Shown one piece after another: positions 1 to 8,306 of a stretch of DNA of 64,000 nucleotides. Position 1 is the stretch's first letter. The number at the start of each line of letters is the position of its first letter. The DNA comes from Brockia lithotrophica. Its GTDB lineage: Bacteria > Bacillota > Bacilli > Thermicanales > DSM-22653. A program made the position numbers and the translations under genes. The stretch is taken from positions 78,313-142,312 of the forward strand of contig PEBW01000006.1 in the NCBI GenBank assembly GCA_003050565.1, read 5' to 3'. The notes under the pieces are model-generated. The model saw nothing but the letters and a program-made list of their open reading frames with translations. It did no database searches and had not been told where the DNA came from.

Positions 1-113
1 AGCACTCGTCAAGTTCTTTTCTTTCTTCTCTCCCGTTCCCGCGGCCGGCAGCGCCGCGCAAGCTGTTCGTCGAAAGACGAACCTTCCGCCAACGGTCCCG
101 CTTGTCAACCATC
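1..113. other. Window-edge intergenic region with a short hairpin
   Basis: No gene is visible downstream of rlmB up to the window edge. Positions 65-82 form a perfect 7-bp stem with a GAAA loop on the plus strand, but no T-run follows on either strand, so it is not a clear terminator. A TTGACG hexamer on the minus strand close to the edge could be a -35 element for a gene outside the window. Confidence 0.4.
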
Positions 114-884
114 TCACGCAAGGGGAAATCTCTGACGGTAGGCTTCGTAGAGGAGAAGGGCGGCGGCCACCGAGGCGTTCAGAGAACCTACCCCCCCGCG
201 CATGGGGATTTCGACGCGCTCGTCGCATGTCTCCAGGACAAGGCGGGACAAGCCGCGCCCCTCGCTTCCCACGACGAGAACCGTAGGAGAGGTGTAGTCC
301 GCCCGGCGATAATCCTTTCCTCCGTCCATGACCGCCCCGATCACCCAGGCACCTGCTTCCTGCAATGTTTTCAAGGCCCGAACAAGGTTGGGAACTCGCG
401 TAGGGGGGAGAATGTGCGCCGCGCCGGCAGAGGCTTTGACCACGGCAGGGGTAACCCCTGCGCTTCGACGCTCGGGCAGAAGCACCCCTCCCGCCCCTAC
501 GGCTACCGCGGTACGGATGGCCGCACCGACGTTTTGCGGATCTTCCCAGTGGTCGAGGGCGAGAAGAAGGGGGGTCTCCGACCCTTTCGCCGTCCGCGTG
601 CGGGTGACCCAAGCGACGAGCTCGGCAAGGGACGGCCCTTCGTGCAGGACGATGCGCGCCGCGACGCCTTGGTGCCGGATCCGCGGGATATCGGGAGCCT
701 CTCGGCGAAGGAGCTCGTCGAGCTTCTGCCGCGGGACATGGAGAACGGGAACGCCGCGGGCGCGGGCCAGGCGTTCGATGTCTTCCCGCGTGCGGTGCGC
801 CAAGTCGTCTTGGAGCCAAATTCGCTCAACGACGTCCCCCCGCAGAAGTGCTTCGCGCACCGGATGACGTCCGTAAATGAGCAC
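114..884 (-). CDS. rlmB: SpoU/TrmH-family 23S rRNA (guanosine-2'-O-)-methyltransferase
   Basis: About 256 residues. The SAM-dependent SPOUT methyltransferase is expected to modify a 23S rRNA guanosine. Visible are an N-terminal substrate-binding region (IYGRHPVREAL) and the three SpoU motifs: DPQNVGAAIRTA, VVGSEGRGLS and, near the C-terminus, MRGGVGSLNASVAAALLLYEA as the knotted SAM-binding end. The frame is open from a GTG at 929 that overlaps the cysS stop, but GTG 884 has the better ribosome-binding site (GGGAGGGAG, 4 bases before) and matches the family start. In B. subtilis mrnC separates cysS and rlmB; here they are directly adjacent. Confidence 0.9.
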   Translation of the reverse strand: MLIYGRHPVREALLRGDVVERIWLQDDLAHRTREDIERLARARGVPVLHVPRQKLDELLRREAPDIPRIRHQGVAARIVLHEGPSLAELVAWVTRTRTAKGSETPLLLALDHWEDPQNVGAAIRTAVAVGAGGVLLPERRSAGVTPAVVKASAGAAHILPPTRVPNLVRALKTLQEAGAWVIGAVMDGGKDYRRADYTSPTVLVVGSEGRGLSRLVLETCDERVEIPMRGGVGSLNASVAAALLLYEAYRQRFPLA

Positions 885-925
885 GCCGCTCCCTCCCAAG
901 CCGACGCCTTTGCGAAAACAAAAGG

Positions 926-2338
926 TCACAGCCGACGCCGACGCACTCGCGGACCCGTCGGAGTGTCCTCGACGATGAGGCCGCGCCGGACGAGCTCTTC
1001 TCGGAGAGCGTCGGCCTTTACGAAGTCGCGGGCCAGGCGGGCCTTTTCCCGTTCGGCGAGGAGCGAAGCTTCCTCCTCGGTGAGTTCGACTTCGGAGAGG
1101 CGGAGGTCGATCCCGAGAACGTCCGCCATGCGCCCGAGGGCTTCGCGCACTGCCGCCAGCTTCCGCCGGCTTTCCTCGTCTTCGAGCTGGAGAAGGGGGT
1201 ACACGCTCCGGGCCGTCTCGTGGACGACTTTGAGGGCATTCGGCGTATTCAAGTCATCGGCAAGCGCTTCCCAGAAGGGGCGAAGAAGGCGGGCGACGTC
1301 CTCTTCCTTCGCCACGGGGTCGCTTCCCTCCAGAGCCCTTCCGGCTTCGGCATACGCCAGACGGAGGCGGAAGAGGGCCTGTTCGGCCTGCGCGATCGCC
1401 TCGAAACGAAAAGCGAGCGGACTCCGGTAGTGGGTGCCGAGGAGAAAGAGGCGTATCGCGCTCCCCTCGGTCTGCCCGAGGAGGTCGCGGACTAAGACGA
1501 CGTTCCCCAGAGACTTCGACATCTTTTCGTCTCCTGCGGTCACAAAGCCAACGTGCATCCACACGCGTACGAAGGGGGTCCCCGTCGCCCCTTCCGACTG
1601 AGCGATCTCGTTTTCGTGGTGGGGAAAGATGAGGTCTTCCCCGCCCCCGTGGATGTCGAAGGTCTCCCCCAGATACTTCGTGGACATCGCCGAGCATTCG
1701 ATGTGCCACCCCGGCCGGCCCGCGGACCAGGGAGCGTCCCACGTAGGTTCCCCCGGCTTGGCCTTTTTCCACAGGGCGAAATCCAAGGGGTCCTCCTTCC
1801 GCGGGTCGACCTCCACGCGTGCCCCCGCGAGGAGCTTTTCGGGCGGTTGTCCGGAGAGCTTCCCGTACTCGGGAAAGGCGCGCACCCGAAAGTACACGTC
1901 ACCGTCCACGACGTACGCCATTCCCCGCGCGATCAGCTGTTCGATGAGACGCACCATGTCCTGAACGTGCTCCGTCGCCCGGGGCCGAATCGTCGCCGGG
2001 AGAACCCCCAAGGCGGCCATGTCTTCCTCGTACGCCCGTATGAACTTCGCGGCAATGCGTTCCGGAGGTTCACCGCTTTCTTCCGCGGCGCGCAGGATCT
2101 TATCGTCGACGTCCGTGTAGTTGTGTACGTACGTCACGCGGTAACCCACGGCGCGCAAGAAGCGGTATAGCACGTCGAAAACCACGGCGACGCGCGCGTT
2201 CCCGATGTGCACGTAGTTGTACACCGTTGGGCCGCACACGTACATCCGCACCTCGGGTGGACGAAGGGGCTCGAAGCGCTCCTTGCGCCGCGTGAGGGTG
2301 TTGGTAAAGACGATGTCGATGGAAGGTCCTTCCGGCAT
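926..2338 (-). CDS. cysS: Cysteinyl-tRNA synthetase
   Basis: About 470 residues, normal for a bacterial CysRS, which charges tRNA-Cys in the cytoplasm. It shows the N-terminal zinc/cysteine motif [11 protein letters not shown], the class I HIGH motif in [11 protein letters not shown], the zinc-site segment WHIECSAMS, and the second class I signature EKMSKSLGN. The C-terminal helical tRNA-binding region is complete. The ATG at 2338 is chosen because GAGG precedes it by 8 bases and the family starts here; a longer open frame to 2401 has no support. It lies 126 bases after cysE in the same direction. Confidence 0.95.
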   Translation of the reverse strand: MPEGPSIDIVFTNTLTRRKERFEPLRPPEVRMYVCGPTVYNYVHIGNARVAVVFDVLYRFLRAVGYRVTYVHNYTDVDDKILRAAEESGEPPERIAAKFIRAYEEDMAALGVLPATIRPRATEHVQDMVRLIEQLIARGMAYVVDGDVYFRVRAFPEYGKLSGQPPEKLLAGARVEVDPRKEDPLDFALWKKAKPGEPTWDAPWSAGRPGWHIECSAMSTKYLGETFDIHGGGEDLIFPHHENEIAQSEGATGTPFVRVWMHVGFVTAGDEKMSKSLGNVVLVRDLLGQTEGSAIRLFLLGTHYRSPLAFRFEAIAQAEQALFRLRLAYAEAGRALEGSDPVAKEEDVARLLRPFWEALADDLNTPNALKVVHETARSVYPLLQLEDEESRRKLAAVREALGRMADVLGIDLRLSEVELTEEEASLLAEREKARLARDFVKADALREELVRRGLIVEDTPTGPRVRRRRL

Positions 2339-2464
2339 GTTCAAACCTCGCTTCCACCGGGAGAGTTCCCGGAATCTGCCTTTGGTCGGGGGCCTTCCCA
2401 AGAAGCGTCGGCCCTTCCCCTCCCAGAAGAGAGGAGCCGCCCTTTAGGACGCCAGGGAACACTT

Positions 2465-3172
2465 CTAGGTCTCGCGCGGAGGGCTTTTCTTCCGCTCGCG
2501 GAGGGTGAGTTCGAGGGCCTCGGAAATCGCCTCCAGGCGCCTTAGCTCGTGAAAGAGATCGGCGAGCTTCGCCTCGAGGAGGGCGATCCCCTCCGAACAA
2601 GGATCCGGTAGATCCCCGTGGTCGAGGGTGTGAACGGGGGGTTGTGCGGGGTCGATGGACCGGCGCACGACGACGCGCCCGGGGACGCCGACCACCGTCG
2701 CATGCGGCGGCACATTCCGGAGTACCACGGCGCCGGCGCCGATCTTCGCATAATCCCCTACCGTGATCGCTCCCAACACCTTGGCCCCCGCACCCACGAG
2801 GACGCCCCGTCCCAGCGTCGGATGGCGTTTCCCCTTTTCCTTCCCCGTCCCGCCCAGGGTGACACCCTGATAGAGCACGCAGTCGTCCCCGACCTCCGCC
2901 GTCTCTCCAATGACCACGCCCATCCCATGGTCGATCACGACGCGCCGTCCGATCTTCGCCGCGGGGTGAATCTCGATGCCCGTAAAGAAACGCACGACCT
3001 GCGAAAGCGCCCGGGCGAGAAAACGCAACCCCGCCCGCCAAAGAACGTGATTCACCCGGTGCGCGAGGAGGGCGTGAAAGCCCGGGTAGAGGAACAAAAT
3101 CTCCCAACGGCTCCGTGCCGCCGGATCGTGGGTGAGAAAGGCGTCGAGATCCTCCCGAAGTCGTCGCAGCAC
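2465..3172 (-). CDS. cysE: Serine O-acetyltransferase
   Basis: About 235 residues. It transfers acetyl from acetyl-CoA to L-serine, the first step of cysteine synthesis. The N-terminal helical domain is followed by a left-handed beta-helix of hexapeptide repeats (IEIHPAAKIG, VVIDHGMGVVIGETAEVG, GVTLGGTGKEKGKRHPTLG) with the catalytic His of DHGMG. The GTG start at 3172 has AAGGAGG in front. The gene stands between the gltX-like frame and cysS, as cysE does in B. subtilis, linking cysteine supply to Cys-tRNA formation. No T-box leader is present. Confidence 0.94.
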   Translation of the reverse strand: MLRRLREDLDAFLTHDPAARSRWEILFLYPGFHALLAHRVNHVLWRAGLRFLARALSQVVRFFTGIEIHPAAKIGRRVVIDHGMGVVIGETAEVGDDCVLYQGVTLGGTGKEKGKRHPTLGRGVLVGAGAKVLGAITVGDYAKIGAGAVVLRNVPPHATVVGVPGRVVVRRSIDPAQPPVHTLDHGDLPDPCSEGIALLEAKLADLFHELRRLEAISEALELTLRERKKSPPRET

Positions 3173-3213
3173 GATCCTCCTTCACCTGCCCTTCGTTTTC
3201 GATCCTGTGCTGC

Positions 3214-4131
3214 TCACAGAGGACGTTGCGTCCCTTCCGAAGAAAGGGTCATTCTGGGGAAAACGGCGTCGAGGGTGACTTGGGAAAGCGCCGGGCAGTC
3301 CTTAGCCTCCGTCAAGCGCAACCATGCGCGGAGGAGCGCCGATGCGGGGTGTCCCGAGGAAGAACAGGGGGAGACCTCTTCCGCAGCGAGCACCGACCGA
3401 AACTCCTCGAACGCGAACACCGGAAGGAACGTCCGCCACTCGGGAGGAGGAAAGCCAAGGGCGGCAAATAAAGCTTCCCGTAGGGCGAGCTCCCCTCTGC
3501 GCGGGCGTGGGAGAAAGACGGTCGTGATGTCCATAAGGGCGTCGTCGACGACTTCCGCAAAGAGCGTACTCGGTCGTCCCCGGTCGCTCACGAGAGAAAC
3601 CCCCGCCTGCCCCTCCGGGAGGGGGAGGAAAGAAAGGGATGACGGAGACTCGAGACCCTCGTAGGGATAGACGATCCACACTTCCCCTTCCCGAGCTCCT
3701 CCCCCGGCGGGGACCTGGTCGGCGGATACGGGGACCGCAACCCCGGGAGAAGACTTGGAAACCAGGTAGGCTCGGGCCTTTCCGAGCCGAAGAAGGAGTT
3801 CGGCAAAGTGGCGGTACACCTCGAGTCGGCGCGAAACGCGGTAGGGGCCGTAGGGGCCGCCTACGTCCGGCCCTTCGTCCCACGACAGCGAAAAATCCCG
3901 CACGAGAAGCCGAAACTCCTCCCAAGTCCGCGCATCCGCGCCCCCTTCCCCGGTATCGTGGACGCGGACGACGAAGCTTCCTCCTCGCAACCGCGCGAAG
4001 ATCCACGAAGCGAGTAATGCTCCGAAGTCTTCCCCCCGGAGTACCTGGTGCCCACCCGAAAGTACGTACCGCGTCCGCACGCGTTCCGCCTGCGCAAAAC
4101 CGCGCGAAAACCAATCGATTTCGCCGGACAT
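3214..4131 (-). CDS. Degenerate glutamyl-tRNA-synthetase-like protein (likely pseudoenzyme)
   Basis: A 305-residue uninterrupted frame at the exact place where gltX lies in the Bacillus ispD-ispF-gltX-cysE-cysS order. Residues 84-98 read WDEGPDVGGPYGPYR, a hallmark of bacterial GluRS, and residues 17-60 and 99-120 also align with the GluRS catalytic fold. Residues 194-205 (VVDDALMDITTV) match the GluRS block that normally reads DDHLMGITHV. The HIGH motif region (about 26-32) is GGHQVLR, RVEDTD has become RVHDTG, the block after ITHV no longer contains RGEDH, and KLSKR and the whole anticodon-binding half are missing. Aminoacylation is therefore unlikely. It starts with ATG one base after the ispF stop, so translation is probably coupled. 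A real gltX must exist elsewhere. It does not look like GluQ-RS, which keeps a HIGH-type motif. Confidence 0.85.
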   Translation of the reverse strand: MSGEIDWFSRGFAQAERVRTRYVLSGGHQVLRGEDFGALLASWIFARLRGGSFVVRVHDTGEGGADARTWEEFRLLVRDFSLSWDEGPDVGGPYGPYRVSRRLEVYRHFAELLLRLGKARAYLVSKSSPGVAVPVSADQVPAGGGAREGEVWIVYPYEGLESPSSLSFLPLPEGQAGVSLVSDRGRPSTLFAEVVDDALMDITTVFLPRPRRGELALREALFAALGFPPPEWRTFLPVFAFEEFRSVLAAEEVSPCSSSGHPASALLRAWLRLTEAKDCPALSQVTLDAVFPRMTLSSEGTQRPL

Positions 4132-4132
4132 C

Positions 4133-4645
4133 TCACCGCGGGCCCCCTTTGTCGTGCGCCGCCGAATCCGTAGGGGAAAGAAGGAGGACGACGACCCAAG
4201 CGGCGATCCCCTCTTTCTTCCCGAGGGCGCCGAGCCTCTCGGGGGTCGTCGCCTTTACGCTTACCCGGTTCAACGAAGTGTCAAGGATTTCGGCAATTCT
4301 CTTTCGCATCTCCGGAATGTACGGGGAAAGCTTCGGTTCCTCCGCGACGACCACAGCATCCACGTTCCCCACGTGGTACCCGCGCGCGCGCACGAGACCG
4401 TAAGCGTGCCGCACGATCTCCGTGCTGTCCAGATCGCGAAACCTGGGATCGGTGTTGGGAAAATGTTCGCCTATATCCCCCAGGGCGAGGGCGCCGAGGA
4501 GGGCGTCGGCCAGAGCGTGAAGAAGCACGTCGGCGTCCGAATGGCCCTCCAATCCGCGATCGTAGGGGATGGAAATCCCCCCCAAGACGAGCGGGCGCGT
4601 GACGGCAAAGCGGTGCACATCGTACCCGATGCCCACCCGAAACAA
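4133..4645 (-). CDS. ispF: 2-C-methyl-D-erythritol 2,4-cyclodiphosphate synthase
   Basis: About 170 residues. It catalyses the fifth step of the MEP isoprenoid pathway. The metal ligands are visible in GYDVHRF near the N-terminus and in the HSDADVLLHALADALLG block; the ending KATTPERLGALGKKEGIAA is typical. The TTG start at 4645 is chosen because AGGAGGGGA lies 6 bases before it and the protein then begins FRVGIGYDVH as in the family; an alternative GTG at 4663 overlaps the ispD stop. It follows ispD and is coupled to the GluRS-like gene. Confidence 0.93.
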   Translation of the reverse strand: MFRVGIGYDVHRFAVTRPLVLGGISIPYDRGLEGHSDADVLLHALADALLGALALGDIGEHFPNTDPRFRDLDSTEIVRHAYGLVRARGYHVGNVDAVVVAEEPKLSPYIPEMRKRIAEILDTSLNRVSVKATTPERLGALGKKEGIAAWVVVLLLSPTDSAAHDKGGPR

Positions 4646-4659
4646 GGGCAATCCCCTCC

Positions 4660-5427
4660 TCACGGTTCGGCGTCGGAACCTTCAAGCGCGGGAGGCACGC
4701 CTGTCTCCTCATGACGAGAACTCGACCCCGTAGAGCTCCCGGTCACGGACAAAATTCGGAGAAGGGCTTCCGCCATGGCGAGATCCTCAGGCGTTGTGAG
4801 CTTCAGGTTGTATTCCTCTCCTTCCGTCCAAAAGACGGGAAACCCCAGGCGCTCAAACACGCTCGCTTCGTCCGTGACTTCCCAACCTCGACGCTCCGCT
4901 TCTTCCAAGGCACGCAGGAGCTCCAGACGGGGGAAAGCCTGGGGGGTTTGCACGCGAATGAGACTTTCTCGCTTCGGCGTGCGCAAAACTTGCCGCCCCG
5001 AGATTTCTTTAATCGTATCCTTCACGGGAAGGGCGGGCACGACGACACGTCCCCCCCGCGCGTACACCGCCATCTTCCGCACGAGCGCTTCGCTTACGAG
5101 GGGACGCACGCCGTCGTGCACGAGCACCCCGTGCACCTCGTCGGACAAAGCACGAACGCCCAGAAAAACGCTGTCTTGGCGACGTTCGCCGCCCGCGACG
5201 AGGCGAAATCCCCGAATACCGTAGGACGCCAAAAGGGAATCCGCCCTTGTCAGATCTTCTCGATGGACGACGATCACCCTTTCCTCGATGTCCGACACGC
5301 GGGCAAATACGCGGGCCGTGTGCACGAGGACGGGGACGCCGGCGAGAGGGAGAAAGGGTTTTCGTACGGTCCCCCCCATTCGCCTTCCCTCCCCGGCCGC
5401 CACGAGTACCACACCCACAGCTCCCAT
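4660..5427 (-). CDS. ispD: 2-C-methyl-D-erythritol 4-phosphate cytidylyltransferase
   Basis: About 255 residues. It makes CDP-methylerythritol in the MEP pathway. The nucleotidyltransferase signature is VVLVAAGEGRRMGG, followed by KPFLPLAGVPVLVHT, VHDGVRPLV and RVQTPQAFP, then TDEASVFERLG near the C-terminus. About 25 Ser/Thr/Glu-rich residues extend beyond the usual end. The ATG at 5427 fits the family start but has only a weak Shine-Dalgarno sequence. An upstream ATG at 5505 is unlikely because it would add an unrelated N-terminus. A terminator for the previous gene lies upstream, so this gene probably starts the ispD-ispF-cysE-cysS-rlmB unit. Confidence 0.9.
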   Translation of the reverse strand: MGAVGVVLVAAGEGRRMGGTVRKPFLPLAGVPVLVHTARVFARVSDIEERVIVVHREDLTRADSLLASYGIRGFRLVAGGERRQDSVFLGVRALSDEVHGVLVHDGVRPLVSEALVRKMAVYARGGRVVVPALPVKDTIKEISGRQVLRTPKRESLIRVQTPQAFPRLELLRALEEAERRGWEVTDEASVFERLGFPVFWTEGEEYNLKLTTPEDLAMAEALLRILSVTGSSTGSSSRHEETGVPPALEGSDAEP

Positions 5428-5566
5428 AGGAGAAAGAAGCCCCTTTCGAGAAAACGACCTACACGAATCCACGGCGAACAAAAGCCTTTCGCCCCTCGTG
5501 TCCATTGTACCGGAATTTCAGGGGATGGGCCGTTCCCGGGGCTGCCAGACGACCGACCCTCGAACC

Positions 5567-5598
5567 AAAAAAAGAAGAGCGCGTGGTGCGGGCTCTTC
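5567..5598 (-). terminator. Intrinsic terminator after yacL
   Basis: On the minus strand GAAGAGC, an 11-base loop, GCTCTTC and then seven T residues. It lies just past the yacL stop at 5632 and separates the carD-yacL unit from ispD. Confidence 0.85.
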
Positions 5599-5631
5599 CT
5601 TTCGCACAGACCGTTGCACTTTTGCACTTTT

Positions 5632-6729
5632 TTACAAAGCCTTCTCGTACAACTTGGGCTTCGCAAACACCATCCGTCCTGCAGATGTCTGGAGAACGCT
5701 CGTGACGACAACGGCAACGCGCTCTCCCATGTGGGCCTTCCCATCTTCCACGACGATCATCGTGCCGTCCTCGAGATACGCCACTCCCTGCCCTTCCTCT
5801 TTTCCGTCGCGGATGATGTGCACGGTGAGCTCTTCTCCCGGAAGGACGATCGGTTTGAGAGCGTTGGCGAGGTCGTTTACGTTCAACACGGGAATTCCCT
5901 GAAGCTCGCAAACTTTGTTCAGGTTGAAATCCGTGGTGAGGATCGCCGCCCCAAGTTTCTTGGCAAGTTTTACGAGACGCATGTCTACGGGTCCTTCCCC
6001 CGCTTCCCCCTCGTAAATGAGGAGCGGAGCTTTCCTGGCCTTTTGCATGCGCGCGAGAATGTCCAACCCTCTCCGTCCGCGATTTCGCTTGAGGACGTCG
6101 GCAGAATCGGCGATGTGCTGGAGTTCTTCCAGGACGAAGAGAGGAACGACGAGCACGCCTTCGAGAAAGCCCGTATCCAAAATGTCTGCGATACGCCCGT
6201 CGATGATCACGCTCGTGTCCAAAATCTTAATGTTCGCCTTGGATCGTTCGGCAAGCGCCGCCCGGTCTTCTCGTTCTTTCTCCCGCTCGCGCCCGCGTTC
6301 GCGGCCGCGCCCGACTTGAAAGAAAGCGAGGAGCTCTTCCTTTTTGCTTGCCCCTACCTTGAATCCGAGGTATCCCAAAAAGACGGATAAAAAGATGGGT
6401 ACAAAGAGATTTAGCACGGGAACTTCCTTGAGCGGCCAGTACAAGAGGAGGGAAACGAGAAGCCCTACGAAAAGTCCGGCAATCCCAGACAGGAGGTCGC
6501 CCGCCGGAATGCGGGTGAGCGCCTCTTCGAGGCGAAAGACTCCGCGTTCAAAGGGGGAAGCCAAAAGAAAAGAAAGCCCCAGGAAAAGAAGCCCGCCAAT
6601 CCCCGCCCCAACAAAGGGGGCATACGCGGATACTACCGGCTCCCAAAACTGCAAAAACGTCGTCACATAGTACCCAAGCGCACCGCCCAAGAGGGACATA
6701 AAGACTTGAAAGGCGCGGCGCAAGAGCAT
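5632..6729 (-). CDS. yacL: Membrane-anchored PIN/TRAM domain protein
   Basis: About 365 residues. The N-terminal 130 residues hold four hydrophobic segments, then a charged linker rich in Arg/Glu (about 140-165), then a PIN nuclease-like domain beginning KILDTSVIIDGRI with further acidic residues (VLEELQHIAD, LTTDFNLNK), and a C-terminal TRAM-like RNA-binding segment. PIN/TRAM proteins of this type sit beside carD and ispD in many Bacilli; the cellular role is not established. GGGAGGTGA lies about 10 bases before the ATG. Confidence 0.88.
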   Translation of the reverse strand: MLLRRAFQVFMSLLGGALGYYVTTFLQFWEPVVSAYAPFVGAGIGGLLFLGLSFLLASPFERGVFRLEEALTRIPAGDLLSGIAGLFVGLLVSLLLYWPLKEVPVLNLFVPIFLSVFLGYLGFKVGASKKEELLAFFQVGRGRERGREREKEREDRAALAERSKANIKILDTSVIIDGRIADILDTGFLEGVLVVPLFVLEELQHIADSADVLKRNRGRRGLDILARMQKARKAPLLIYEGEAGEGPVDMRLVKLAKKLGAAILTTDFNLNKVCELQGIPVLNVNDLANALKPIVLPGEELTVHIIRDGKEEGQGVAYLEDGTMIVVEDGKAHMGERVAVVVTSVLQTSAGRMVFAKPKLYEKAL

Positions 6730-6838
6730 GGTCGGAAATCACCTCCCGGTACACATTTTGGGCAGTTTCCCCGCATCCAAAACTCCCGCATCGCCCTCTT
6801 TTCGCGGATCGGGTGTCCCCGCTTTTTTGTGTACTCCT

Positions 6839-7324
6839 TCACTCTCCGAGACACACCCAGCCTTCAATCCACGCTCCCGCCTGCTCAAAATCTACGGAAA
6901 GCACGAAGGCGACCTCGCTCACGAGGATTTGGCGAGCAAGTTCGTAGATCTTCCGTTCCCCTGCGGACAACCCCTTTCTTCTATCCCGTCGATGGAGCGT
7001 CCGAAACACGCTGGCCACCTCGAACAGGTCACCCGTGCGAATCCGCTCCTGGTAGCTCCGTTGCCTGTGGCTCCACTGGAGAGACTCTTCTTCATCCGGA
7101 GCGCTCAAGATCTGCGGAAGTGCGTCCACCTTGGAACGATCGACGACCTCCCGGACCCCGAGGGTTTCCACGCGATCTACGGGAAACATGACCTTCATCG
7201 AGCCGAGAGGAAGGTACACGACGTAGTACGCCTTGCGCTCCCCCATGAGCTCCTTTTCTTCGATGCCCTCGACGATTCCGGCTCCGTGGAGGGGATAGAC
7301 GACCCGATCGCCAACGCGAAACAT
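6839..7324 (-). CDS. carD: CarD/CdnL-type RNA polymerase-binding transcription factor
   Basis: About 161 residues. The N-terminal RNA-polymerase-interaction domain begins MFRVGDRVVYPLHGAG, and the C-terminal half is helical, as in CarD/CdnL proteins that bind the RNAP beta subunit and stabilise open promoter complexes. The ATG at 7324 is preceded by AGGAGGGG 5 bases away; a GTG at 7330 is an alternative. It is driven by a near-consensus sigma-A promoter and precedes yacL, the usual Firmicutes order. Confidence 0.9.
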   Translation of the reverse strand: MFRVGDRVVYPLHGAGIVEGIEEKELMGERKAYYVVYLPLGSMKVMFPVDRVETLGVREVVDRSKVDALPQILSAPDEEESLQWSHRQRSYQERIRTGDLFEVASVFRTLHRRDRRKGLSAGERKIYELARQILVSEVAFVLSVDFEQAGAWIEGWVCLGE

Positions 7325-7398
7325 ACACACCCCTCCTCTCGCACGCTCGTCTTAAGCATACCACAGGCGGAGAGGAGAGGCAACGACCATGAGATGTA

Positions 7399-7428
7399 AT
7401 CATATTGCAACATAGACCGATTTGTCAA
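7399..7428 (-). promoter_or_regulatory. Sigma-A promoter of carD
   Basis: On the minus strand TTGACA (7423-7428), an 18-base spacer and TATGAT (7399-7404), upstream of carD. Confidence 0.85.
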
Positions 7429-7467
7429 GGAAGCGTCCAGGACTCGGCCAGTGCTGCACGTGCGCAT

Positions 7468-7490
7468 AAAAAAACCTCCCCGAAGGGAGG
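7468..7490 (-). terminator. Intrinsic terminator of the LPXTG-protein operon
   Basis: Minus strand: CCTCCC, TTCG tetraloop, GGGAGG, then seven T residues. It ends the 8705-7519 operon before the carD promoter. Confidence 0.92.
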
Positions 7491-7518
7491 CAAAACGGCC
7501 CATAGGACGATCTGCAGG

Positions 7519-8244
7519 TTAGCCCTCGTCTCGCCGATTCCATCGGAGAAGAGAAGCTCCTAGCCCGAAGAGCGCAACAGCGCCACCAAAAAGGTGCAGG
7601 AAACCAAGCGCTTCTCCGGTTCGCGGGAGCACGGGCGCCTCTCCCCGTACTTCGCGCTCTTGCCGTGGCGGGAGTTCCTCTGAGGCAGGCGGTGAGGGGG
7701 GTTCCGTCGGCGGCGCAGATGGCGTCGGTGGCGAAGGTGGCTCAGACGGCGGTGCGGGTTGCTCCGGTAGCGTGTCGGGCGGTGCGGGTTGCTCCGGTGG
7801 CGTGTCAGGCGGTGCGGGTTGCTCCGGTGGCGTGTCGGGCGGTGCGGGTTGCTGATCCGGGCAGAGCTTGCAGGTGTCGTTTAAGAACTGCTCGCCACCG
7901 TTTCCCAGGTAATCGATAGGATGGCCCGGCGGTTGAAAGGTCCCCGGTCCCAAGCTCGGCAAAGAAGGCAAGGAAGGGAGGGTGGCAGGGGGAGCAAACG
8001 TGCCCTGCGTCGTCGCGTGTTGCTCCGTCTTCCCAATCCCGGACGTGGTGGTGGCGAGATCCCCGCTCACTTGATATGGCTCCGTCGCATTTGCCGGAAG
8101 GAGGCTGCGCAGTTCGGCGGCGAGATCGTCGAGAGAGTTAGAAGCGCTTGCAAAACCGAGGGGCCTTCCGACGCCGTACAAGACGAGGGAGAGACCGATC
8201 CCCGCGAGAAAAAGACGTGCGTGCGGACGCCGAAAAAGGGACAC
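7519..8244 (-). CDS. LPXTG cell-wall-anchored proline-rich surface protein
   Basis: About 241 residues. A signal peptide (VSLFRR then a hydrophobic stretch to about residue 34) is followed by a short helical start (NSLDDLAAELRSLLP), a Thr/Ser/Pro region, a CKLC pair, and a run of 10-residue repeats of the type EQPAPPDTPP (about residues 118-160). The C-terminus is a complete sortase signal: LPRTGE, a hydrophobic segment and RWNRRDEG. The mature protein should be linked to peptidoglycan by a sortase encoded elsewhere. GTG 8244 is chosen (AAGGGGGAAG in front); the longer open frame would run into the upstream gene. No family recognised beyond the sorting signal. It follows one of the three exported paralogues in the same operon. 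Confidence 0.75.
   Translation of the reverse strand: MSLFRRPHARLFLAGIGLSLVLYGVGRPLGFASASNSLDDLAAELRSLLPANATEPYQVSGDLATTTSGIGKTEQHATTQGTFAPPATLPSLPSLPSLGPGTFQPPGHPIDYLGNGGEQFLNDTCKLCPDQQPAPPDTPPEQPAPPDTPPEQPAPPDTLPEQPAPPSEPPSPPTPSAPPTEPPSPPASEELPPRQEREVRGEAPVLPRTGEALGFLHLFGGAVALFGLGASLLRWNRRDEG
7751..7853 (-). repeat. 30-bp tandem repeats coding the proline-rich decapeptides
   Basis: Three nearly perfect 30-bp units (7751-7780, 7781-7810, 7811-7840) and a partial fourth. They encode the EQPAPPDTPP-type repeats in the LPXTG protein; only single-base differences separate the units, suggesting recent expansion or homogenisation. Confidence 0.9.
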
Positions 8245-8306
8245 CTTTTTCTTCCCCCTTCCCAACTCCCTAAGGAGGTGCAAAAGGTTTTCCGAATTCC
8301 GAAGGG

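Noticed and set aside
102..1430. 442-codon plus-strand frame over rlmB and cysS.
   Set aside because: It is an antisense shadow with Arg/Ser-rich composition and no recognisable domain, opposite two clear genes.
2339..2464. Possible Cys T-box leader between cysE and cysS: GGTGGAAGCGAG resembles the T-box string and a 6-bp hairpin lies nearby.
   Set aside because: The region is only 126 bases, shows no specifier loop or stem I, and the string has two mismatches.
3214..4131. Identification as GluQ-RS (tRNA-Asp glutamylating enzyme), which also lacks the anticodon domain.
   Set aside because: GluQ-RS keeps a HIGH-type motif and lacks WDEGPDVGGPYGPYR; this frame shows the reverse, and the locus is gltX.
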